Assembly: GCF_028649435.1 (NCBI RefSeq)
Contig: NZ_JAQSIN010000002.1
Reading direction: 5' to 3' (one strand)
DNA: 64,000 nucleotides
Source of the DNA: Curvibacter microcysteis
GTDB lineage: Bacteria; Pseudomonadota; Gammaproteobacteria; Burkholderiales; Burkholderiaceae_C
Part shown: positions 26,401 to 33,573 of the stretch, in pieces
Layout of the letters: every line of letters begins with the position of its first letter
Position numbering within the stretch: the stretch's first letter is position 1
Notes under the pieces: generated by a model
The model's input: the letters and a program-made list of their open reading frames with translations, nothing else
Told to the model about the DNA's origin: nothing
The model's database searches: none
Position numbers and translations under genes: made by a program

Positions 26401-27609
26401 TTCTAAGACAGGTTTTTATTTGGCGATTCGATGCGCCCCTGAATCAGCGACGAAGCTTCAGTTTAGATGCCCAAACGGTTTCGGTTCGAGCGCTTGGATG
26501 GGCGCGCCTTGCTTGCTTATTCAGAGCATGAACGCCGTCATCAAATACTGACTTTTTTAAATGGCGGCTTTGCGTAGCAGCCTCTTGCTTGGCTGGAAAA
26601 TCCAATAATGAACAAGGTGTGCTTGCTTATGCTCTTGTGCATGGATTGGATGCATCCATGATGCATGAGAAATAATTCAAATCAGGGGGGTGAATGGTTG
26701 ATGGACGATTCTGGCGGCCCTTCTGCCTTCTGACCGTGGTTTGAGTCCGAAAGCTCGGCGTGAAATCCACGCCTCGCACCGACGGCGGACTGCGTCAGCC
26801 GCTGCTGTGCTTGGCTATCACAAGCTGGATGATTTTGGAATGTCGGATGTTTTTTTCTTGTTCAATCTTGCTGCACTCTTTTTGATGGGCTTGAAAGAGA
26901 TCGATTGAAGAGGCGGCTTCACTGGATGGCTCGCCGTTCAGTTGGATTCTCAGGATGGAGAATCATTTGCTTGTTGACTTGCATCAAGGGTCTCGATTCT
27001 GGGTGAATGACAATCAACCGATTTCCCTGTCCGTGGATGCTTGATTTTGGTTTTTCTTGATTTTGTCTATATTCATGTTGTTGAGTGCATGAGCAATTAT
27101 TCAATACAGCCGTCAGCAAAAGTTTGTCTTGTGGCTGGATTGGGCCTTGTGATCCTGGATGTCTTGCTCGCATTGATGCTTGCTTGCTTTTTTGTTGCTA
27201 AACATAACCAATTTATCGAGACGTATTCGGATTATTTGGATCGGTACCATCGCGCCTTGTCCGCTCATGAGGCCTGGGGTCGTGCTCCATTTTTTTCATC
27301 CAATCAAACGCGAACAGGCGCTTCGGCCCCACAGCTCTGTCCTCAGGCCAGCCCATGAAGCGGCGGTCATTCCATTTGAAACATCGTTCACCACAACGAC
27401 AAGCTGCTGGTCAGCCTGGACCTTGAGGGTCAGCGCAGCGGGTCGGCGATCCGCACCAGGCTCTTGACTGTCGCCGTCGTCCTTGTCGCGCTGGCTTTGT
27501 GCGCTGCACGCTCTGCGGATCACGCACCGCCTCCTCACGCAGCTCGGGGCTGTCCCGGGGCTCTTTGGGGATTGCTCGATCCAAACCTACCCACCCAAGC
27601 GAACTTCCC
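26401..27609. other. 1.2-kb lower-GC region without a clear gene
   Basis: Base composition here is visibly more AT-rich than in the flanking genes, by eye about 45 percent GC over 26.4-27.3 kb. No recognisable protein was found apart from a doubtful short membrane ORF (27089-27358). There is a small dyad CATGGAT/ATCCATG at 26640-26660. The last 250 bases before the chemoreceptor gene return to high GC and could be decayed coding sequence. Together with the HNH-like gene it may be a transferred islet; no transposase or att site is seen. Confidence 0.45.
27089..27358 (+). CDS. Doubtful short ORF with one membrane segment
   Basis: An 89-codon frame whose first 55 residues look protein-like: MSNYSIQPSAKV, then a strongly hydrophobic stretch of about 24 residues (VCLVAGLGLVILDVLLALML), then FIETYSDYLDRYHRALSAHE. 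The tail after residue 60 does not look coding. The Shine-Dalgarno is weak (GAG). It may be a real small membrane protein of the AT-rich islet or a truncated remnant. No family was recognised. Confidence 0.28.
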   Translation: MSNYSIQPSAKVCLVAGLGLVILDVLLALMLACFFVAKHNQFIETYSDYLDRYHRALSAHEAWGRAPFFSSNQTRTGASAPQLCPQASP

Positions 27610-29184
27610 ATGAGAAACAACACGCCCGTCACGCAACGAAACTTCGACTTCCCAGATGGGGCCACGCTGATGTCCACCACGGACTTGCAAAGTCACGTCG
27701 TTTACGCCAACAGAGCTTTTGTGGACGTCAGCGGCTTTGCCCGCGATGACATCCTGGGCCAGCCGCACAACCTGGTGCGCCACCCCGACATGCCCGAGCA
27801 GGCTTTTGCCGACATGTGGAGCACGCTGAAAGCGGGGCAGTCCTGGACTGGCCTGGTCAAGAACCGGCGCCAAAACGGGGACCACTACTGGGTGCGCGCC
27901 AATGCCACGCCGATTGAACACGGCGGTCAGGTGGTGGGCTACATGTCTGTGCGCACCAAGCCCTCGGTGCAGGAGGTGCAAGCCGCCGAGTCGCTGTACC
28001 AGCGGATGCGCGTGGGCCAACTCAGGGGCATGGCCTTGCACAAAGGCCTGCTCGTGCGTACCGGCTGGACCCGCGCGATGTCCGTGATGCAATTGATGGG
28101 TCTGCGCTCGCGCGGCCTGATGGCCTGTTTGTTGGGTGGCTTGGTGGCGGTGCTCGGTGCCTGGCTTGCCGGCGCTGCCGGGGGCGTCCTTGTGGGCACC
28201 GTTGCAGGGGCGGCGATGGGCGTGGCCCTGTGTTTTGCCCTCCTGGAGCAGCAGATCATTGAACCTGTTCGCACCATCTACCGTGAAGCGCAGCACGTGG
28301 CCAGCGGCCAGCCCGCCAAGCTTTCTGGCTTCGACCGCGTGGACGAAATCGGCATGCTGATGCGGGCCGTGAACCAGGCGGGCTTGAACCTCAAGGCCTT
28401 GCTCGATGACGTGGCCAACCGTGCGGACGTGGTCGCCTCCACGAGCGATGAAATCGCTCGCGGCAATACCGACTTGTCGGCGCGAACCGAGGGGCAGGCC
28501 AGCGCGCTGGAGCGTACCGCCGCCGCCATGGAACAGTTCCATTCGACAGTCAAGCAAAACGCCCACAACGCCGACGAGGGCAACGTCATGGCGCGCCATG
28601 CCTCCGACGTGGCGGGCAAGGGCGGTCAGGTGGTGGCCCAAGTGGTCGACACCATGAAGGGCATCAACGAGAGCTCCCGCAAGATTGCCGACATCATCGG
28701 CTTGATTGATGGGATTGCTTTCCAAACCAACATCTTGGCCCTCAATGCCGCAGTCGAAGCCGCCCGGGCGGGTGAACAAGGCCGGGGCTTTGCGGTCGTG
28801 GCCAGCGAGGTTCGCAGCCTGGCTGGGCGAACCACGGCGGCCGCGAGGGACGTCAAGTCGCTGATCACGGCGAGCCTGGAGCGGGTGGAGGCCGGTACCG
28901 ACCTGGTCGACAAGGCCGGGCAGACCATGACGGAGGTGGTGCAGGCCAACCAAGAGCTCACGGCCTTGATGACGCAGATTTCGGTTGCGAGCCGCGAGCA
29001 GACCCAGGGCATTGGGCAGGTGGGGGAGGCCATCACTTTGTTGGACCAGAACACCCAACAGAATGCCGGCTTGGTCCAGGACAGTGCCACCGCGGCGCAG
29101 GCGCTGCGCCACCAGGCCACGCAATTGGTCAATGCCGTGAATGCGTTCCGGCGCCCGGTCAGAACCCAGGTCCTCCTGCGCTGA
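27610..29184 (+). CDS. Aer-like methyl-accepting chemotaxis protein with PAS domain
   Basis: A 524-residue receptor starting at ATG 27610. Residues 10-115 form a PAS domain with the Aer-type blocks VYANRAFVDVSGF, HNLVRHPDMPEQAFADMW and NGDHYWVRANATP; Aer proteins bind FAD here and sense redox or oxygen. Two adjacent hydrophobic segments (about 168-215) form a membrane hairpin, followed by a HAMP-like part. The signalling domain (about 260-500) contains the hairpin tip KIADIIGLIDGIAFQTNILALNAAVEAARAGEQGRGFAVVA-type sequence. No CheR-docking pentapeptide is seen. It stands alone, without che genes nearby. Confidence 0.92.
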   Translation: MRNNTPVTQRNFDFPDGATLMSTTDLQSHVVYANRAFVDVSGFARDDILGQPHNLVRHPDMPEQAFADMWSTLKAGQSWTGLVKNRRQNGDHYWVRANATPIEHGGQVVGYMSVRTKPSVQEVQAAESLYQRMRVGQLRGMALHKGLLVRTGWTRAMSVMQLMGLRSRGLMACLLGGLVAVLGAWLAGAAGGVLVGTVAGAAMGVALCFALLEQQIIEPVRTIYREAQHVASGQPAKLSGFDRVDEIGMLMRAVNQAGLNLKALLDDVANRADVVASTSDEIARGNTDLSARTEGQASALERTAAAMEQFHSTVKQNAHNADEGNVMARHASDVAGKGGQVVAQVVDTMKGINESSRKIADIIGLIDGIAFQTNILALNAAVEAARAGEQGRGFAVVASEVRSLAGRTTAAARDVKSLITASLERVEAGTDLVDKAGQTMTEVVQANQELTALMTQISVASREQTQGIGQVGEAITLLDQNTQQNAGLVQDSATAAQALRHQATQLVNAVNAFRRPVRTQVLLR

Positions 29185-29355
29185 GCCTTCAGGGCCGTTG
29201 GGGCCTGCAATGCCGGGCGGTTTTGTCCTGGCATCGATGCCCGCGGTGGTGGGCCTGTGGCCAAGCCCAAGCCCCGTCCTGAAATGCGATGGGTGCGCGC
29301 GCAGGGGCTTCGGCGTACCCCGGATGAGCGCATCGAATTGCCAGATAATCGGTCA

Positions 29356-29730
29356 ATGCACCGCTTACGCCATGCCCGGACCCTGACCCAGCTGCTGCTG
29401 CTCTGGTTTGTCTGTGCTTTCGGTGTGACCCTGGCCTCGCCTTGGGTTGCACCTCAGGCCTTGCAGTTGGTGTGTTCGGCCAATGGCGCCTTGAAGCTGC
29501 TGCCGCTGGCCGATGGCGAGGCGGTGCCAGACAAGGCCGCTGCAGAGGGTGGCGCGCACAGCCTGGACTGCCCCTTGTGCAGCCTGCCAGGCCTGAGCGA
29601 TTGGCCCCGGCCCACCGTACCGGGCCTGGCCCCACCGCTGAGTTATCAAGCGCGCAGCATCCCGGCGGCCCGCATGGCCGCGCTGACGGCGGCGCCACTG
29701 CCACCGCGCGGCCCCCCTGCGAGCGCTTGA
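29356..29730 (+). CDS. DUF2946 family protein
   Basis: A 124-residue protein with an N-terminal signal anchor (LLLLWFVCAFGVTLA, about residues 12-27) and a C-P-L-C motif in DCPLCSLPGLSDWP. This Cys pair near the middle and the Pro-rich tail are typical of DUF2946, whose members often lie beside TonB-dependent receptors and have been linked to metal, especially copper, uptake or handling. The start at ATG 29356 was chosen because the upstream residues look non-coding. The TonB receptor gene follows after 227 bases. Confidence 0.75.
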   Translation: MHRLRHARTLTQLLLLWFVCAFGVTLASPWVAPQALQLVCSANGALKLLPLADGEAVPDKAAAEGGAHSLDCPLCSLPGLSDWPRPTVPGLAPPLSYQARSIPAARMAALTAAPLPPRGPPASA

Positions 29731-29890
29731 GCGCAGCCGCAGCGGCTGGGTCCTGTCGCGGCCCATGCCTTGCCTCTCTTTCTTCAGTGTTGCCGGCCAG
29801 CCGAGACCGTCTCTTGACGGCTTGACTCGGTTCGCCTTCGCCTCTGCCTGCCTGTGTGGGCGGGGCGGGGCGGGCACGCTGCCCTTTTGG

Positions 29891-29952
29891 GGCTCCAGGA
29901 CCGTGGGTCTGGAGCCGGGCACTCCGCCTGGGCGGAGGCCAAACCGTTTTTT
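29891..29952 (+). promoter_or_regulatory. Two strong hairpins and a T-run before the TonB receptor gene
   Basis: Hairpin one pairs GGCTCCAGGACC (29891-29902) with GGTCTGGAGCC (29906-29916), nearly perfectly. Hairpin two is the perfect CTCCGCC-TG-GGCGGAG (29922-29937). Six T follow at 29947-29952, just before the ATG at 29958. This could be a weak terminator, an attenuator or a translational control element. No known riboswitch consensus was recognised. Confidence 0.5.
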
Positions 29953-29957
29953 GAACC

Positions 29958-32051
29958 ATGAAGTCTTCTTTTGTTTCGTCGCCGCGAGCGACCCGTCGTT
30001 TGCCCGCCCGGCCCTTGGCCCTGTCGGCCCTGATCGTGCTGGGCTGGGCCCAGGCTGCTGGGGTCCATGCCCAGCAAGGTGGCCTTGCTGCCTCGGCGGA
30101 CTCCACCTTGACCCTGGGAACAGTCCAGATCACGGACCGGGCCCAGGGCGCGCTGCCCTCGCGCAATGTGCTCAGTTCGGTTGACGTGCTGGGTGGTCCT
30201 GAGTTGCAAGACCAGTCGGTCGACTTCAGTTGGGAGCTGCTGCAAAAAGCCCCGGGCGTGTTGGTGACGCCCTTTCGCCAGGGCACGGACGCAGGGCGGT
30301 TTTCGTTTCGCGGCTTCAATGGCGAAGGTCGGGTCAACGCGGTCAAGCTGCTGATTGACGGCATTCCGTCCAACGACAACGCGGGCGGCATGCCGTTTCT
30401 GGATGCGGTGTTCCCCTTGGACATCGAGCGAATCGAGGTCGTGCGCGGCACCAATGACCCGCGCTATGGGCTGCACAACATCGCAGGCAATGCCCAGGTC
30501 TTCACACGCCAGGGGGGCCATGAGACCCAGATCAACACCACCGTGGGCAGCTTTGGCACCCGCGAGGTGCAGGTGGCCAAAGGCATTGAATCCGGAGGCT
30601 GGACGCAGAACTACTTGGTGGCCTCGCGCGAGTCCGACGGTTACCGCGACCACGCCAATGCGCGCAAGCTGGCCCTGGCTGGCAAGTGGTTCTACACCAC
30701 CGAGGATGGTGCCCAGCGCGTCGGGCTGAGCCTGCGCCACTATGAAAATGATGCGCTGGAGTCGGGTTACCTCAGCGCTGCGGCTGCAGCCACTGCGCCG
30801 CGCTCCTCGCCCAGTTATGCCTCGGCTGATCGCAGCACGCGCCACACCAACCAACTGGGCCTGTACTTCGATACGGAGCTGGGCCAGCAGCTGTCCTGGA
30901 GCACCCGCGCTTACCGCAACGAGTACAGCAACCAGCGCTGGGTGCGCTTCACTCAGGCTGGCGTGCAGCAAGAGCGTGACTCCGAGGAAGCGCAGACCGG
31001 TGCCATCAGCACCCTGACGTGGCGACCCACGGTGACTTGGGCCAAAGAGTTGGTGCTCGAAGGTGGTGTGGACTTTCAACGCCAGACCAATGTCAGCCAG
31101 CGTTACCGCACGGTCGAGCGCGTGCGCACTTCGCAATTCCGCGACTGGGACTTCAGCCTGAACAACACCGGCGCCTATGTGCAGGCGGTGGTGCGACCCA
31201 CCGAGGCCTTGAAGATCGTGCCCGCCCTGCGCGTGGACCAGTTCAGCGGCCAGTTCCGTGACCGCTTGGCGGGTACCACCTTGCCTCTGAACGCCTACGG
31301 CACCATCTCCCAGCCCAAGCTCAGCGTGGTCTATGCCCCGTGGCGCAACGCCAGCGTCTATGCCAACCTGGGGCGCAGCTTCCAGATCGGCACGGGCATC
31401 GACAGCTACCGAGGCCTCACCCAGGCGCGCGACCTGCAGGCGTCACTCAACGATGGTTGGGAACTGGGCTTGAAGTTCAGCCCTGCACCGGGCCTGGATG
31501 GTCGGGTGGCCTACTGGGAGCAGAAGGCCAGTGGCGAAGTGGCACGCACCCTGGGCGTGGATGGTCTGCCTGATCCGGGCGGGTTGGGCAACATCGGTCG
31601 CACCCGCCGCCGCGGCGTGGACCTGCAGGCGCAATGGCGCCCGGACCGCCGTGCCTCGGCCTGGGTCAACTACTCGCACCAGGAAGCACGCATCACCGCG
31701 CCCGACCCGAGCGCGCCCACCACCCAGGGCAAGGAAGTGGAGAACGTGCCGCATTACTTGGCTTCGCTGGGCGCTGACTACCAACTCAACAGCGACTGGA
31801 AGCTGTCCGCCTGGGGCACGGCCCAGGGCAGCTATTTTGTTGAGCGCAGCAACACCCTCGGTAAGTTTGGCGGGAACGTGTTGCTCAACCTCAGCGCGCG
31901 CTGGCAGATCCAGCGTGGCCTGAACCTGCAACTGCAGGTGCGCAACCTGGCCAACCGCCGCTACGAGTACGTCTGGTATGACAGTGGTTCCTGGGGCCAC
32001 GCGCCGGGCGATGGTCGGGCCTTCTATGCCACCTTGGGCTGGACCTTCTGA
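29958..32051 (+). CDS. TonB-dependent outer membrane receptor
   Basis: A 697-residue outer membrane transporter. The signal peptide ends near GVHAQ (residue 39). The TonB box region is around TLGTVQIT. The plug domain (about 65-180) contains APGVLVTPFRQGTDAGRFSFRGF, VKLLIDGIPSNDNAGG and IERIEVVRGTNDPRYGLHNIAGNAQVFTR. The rest is a barrel ending in the outer membrane signature with a terminal Phe (YATLGWTF). DUF2946 upstream suggests a metal or metal chelate as ligand; a siderophore is equally possible. Energy would come from the TonB-ExbB-ExbD set at 44.6-46.5 kb. Confidence 0.92.
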   Translation: MKSSFVSSPRATRRLPARPLALSALIVLGWAQAAGVHAQQGGLAASADSTLTLGTVQITDRAQGALPSRNVLSSVDVLGGPELQDQSVDFSWELLQKAPGVLVTPFRQGTDAGRFSFRGFNGEGRVNAVKLLIDGIPSNDNAGGMPFLDAVFPLDIERIEVVRGTNDPRYGLHNIAGNAQVFTRQGGHETQINTTVGSFGTREVQVAKGIESGGWTQNYLVASRESDGYRDHANARKLALAGKWFYTTEDGAQRVGLSLRHYENDALESGYLSAAAAATAPRSSPSYASADRSTRHTNQLGLYFDTELGQQLSWSTRAYRNEYSNQRWVRFTQAGVQQERDSEEAQTGAISTLTWRPTVTWAKELVLEGGVDFQRQTNVSQRYRTVERVRTSQFRDWDFSLNNTGAYVQAVVRPTEALKIVPALRVDQFSGQFRDRLAGTTLPLNAYGTISQPKLSVVYAPWRNASVYANLGRSFQIGTGIDSYRGLTQARDLQASLNDGWELGLKFSPAPGLDGRVAYWEQKASGEVARTLGVDGLPDPGGLGNIGRTRRRGVDLQAQWRPDRRASAWVNYSHQEARITAPDPSAPTTQGKEVENVPHYLASLGADYQLNSDWKLSAWGTAQGSYFVERSNTLGKFGGNVLLNLSARWQIQRGLNLQLQVRNLANRRYEYVWYDSGSWGHAPGDGRAFYATLGWTF

Positions 32052-32219
32052 TGTTGGCAACGGGCTGCGACCGCTGAGCGAAGAGGGGCCTGGTGGACCG
32101 TTCAGGGCCTCCGCTTGTCCCGGGCGGGGCCTTGTGCTGGGGCGCTGTTCGACTGGCGCTGACTTTCCGTGTGAAAATTCTGACGCCAACCGGCCCCGTC
32201 TTCAGCCTCGGACCTCCTG

Positions 32220-33518
32220 ATGCCGCCCCAGCCTCCCGCCTTGCTTTCTTTGCTCCCCGCCGCACTCAAAGGCTTGGTCCTGGCCAGCCTGGCTGGGGCC
32301 TTGGCGGGCTCGGCTTCAGCCGTGTTTCTGTGGGCCTTGGACCAGGTGACCGGGCTGCGGGAGTCCCACCGTTGGCTGGTGCTCTTCATGCCGGTGCTCG
32401 GTTTTGCCGTCGGCTGGATCTACCTGCGCTGGGGGCAGCCGGTGGAAGGGGGCATCAACCTGCTGATCGACGAGGTGTACCGCGAAGCCCAGCAACCGGT
32501 CCCGCTGCGCATGGCCCCGCTGATTTTGCTCAGTACCGTGGCGTCTCACTTGGTGGGCGCCTCGGTGGGGCGCGAAGGCACGGCGGTGCAAATGGGCGGC
32601 GCCTTGGCCGACCAGATCAGCCAGCGCCTGCGTTTGGGGCCGGATGAGCGCCGTCTGCTGCTGCTGGCGGGCATCAGCGCCGGCTTTGCTTCCGTGTTTG
32701 GCACGCCTTTGGCGGGCGCGGTCTTTGCCTTGGAGGTCCTGGCCCTGGGCCGCTTGCGCCACGACGCCTTGCTGGTCTGCGCGGTGGCTGCCCTGGTGGG
32801 CGACCAGGTCACCACGGCTTGGGGCGCGCACCACACCCACTACACCCTGGGGGTTGTGGCGCCGATCAGCGCGTGGTCGGTGGCGGCCGTGGCAGTGGCC
32901 GCGGTGGTGTTTGGTGGGGTGGCGCGGGCCTTTGCCCAAAGCACCCAGGCCCTGGCGGCGTGGATGAAGCGCCGCGTGCCCTATGCCCCCTTGCGCCCGG
33001 CTCTGGGGGGGGCGGTGCTGGCGGCCGTGCTGTGGTGGGTTGGCGGCTGGCGATACGCGGGCCTGGGCATCCCGGTCATCGTCGAGGCGTTTCAGCAGCC
33101 GCTGGCGCCCTGGGATTTTGCGGCCAAGATCGCGTTCACCGTGGCCTCCCTGGGCAGCGGCTTCAAGGGGGGCGAGGTCACACCTCTGTTCTACATCGGT
33201 GCCACCCTGGGCAATGCACTCGCCCCCTGGCTGCACTTGCCCCTGGGCATGGTGGCCGCGCTGGGCTTTGTGGCCGTGTTCGCTGGAGCCGCCAACACCC
33301 CGTTGGCTTGCACCTTGATGGCCATGGAGTTGTTTGGTGCAGAGATCGGCCTGTACGCCTTGCTGGCCTGCGCGATCAGCTTTCGCGTTTCTGGCTGGAG
33401 CAGCATTTACCGCTCGCAGCGCCTGGTCGCGATCCCCTTGGGTCAGGAAGTCCCAGCCTGGAAGTTGGGCGATCTGCCGGCCCGTCCGCCGGGACAAGAC
33501 CGCCCGCCAGGGCGCTGA
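32220..33518 (+). CDS. CLC family ion channel/antiporter, CLC-F-like
   Basis: A 432-residue membrane protein with about 10-12 hydrophobic helices. The selectivity block GASVGREGTAVQMGGALADQ contains GREGT with the gating Glu, and the first anion-site loop reads EGGINLLIDEVY instead of the GSGIP of chloride CLCs. This resembles the fluoride-exporting CLC-F branch. GSGFKGGEVTPLFYIGATLGNAL is the later conserved CLC helix. I inspected the upstream 168 bases for a fluoride riboswitch and found none. It likely exports a small halide in exchange for protons; fluoride is the best guess. Confidence 0.82.
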   Translation: MPPQPPALLSLLPAALKGLVLASLAGALAGSASAVFLWALDQVTGLRESHRWLVLFMPVLGFAVGWIYLRWGQPVEGGINLLIDEVYREAQQPVPLRMAPLILLSTVASHLVGASVGREGTAVQMGGALADQISQRLRLGPDERRLLLLAGISAGFASVFGTPLAGAVFALEVLALGRLRHDALLVCAVAALVGDQVTTAWGAHHTHYTLGVVAPISAWSVAAVAVAAVVFGGVARAFAQSTQALAAWMKRRVPYAPLRPALGGAVLAAVLWWVGGWRYAGLGIPVIVEAFQQPLAPWDFAAKIAFTVASLGSGFKGGEVTPLFYIGATLGNALAPWLHLPLGMVAALGFVAVFAGAANTPLACTLMAMELFGAEIGLYALLACAISFRVSGWSSIYRSQRLVAIPLGQEVPAWKLGDLPARPPGQDRPPGR

Positions 33519-33573
33519 TTTTCCGGAAATCCTGTTTCCAGTGCCGCCGTCCTACATTACAGTATGTAACACC

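Noticed and set aside
27296..27609. Possible end of a decayed gene just before the Aer-like receptor
   Set aside because: High GC and open frames exist, but no translation in any frame showed recognisable motifs.
29731..29957. Cobalamin riboswitch before the TonB receptor
   Set aside because: No B12-box-like sequence is seen; only unrelated hairpins are present.
32052..32219. Fluoride riboswitch before the CLC-F-like gene
   Set aside because: The conserved crcB-motif segments were not found in either orientation.
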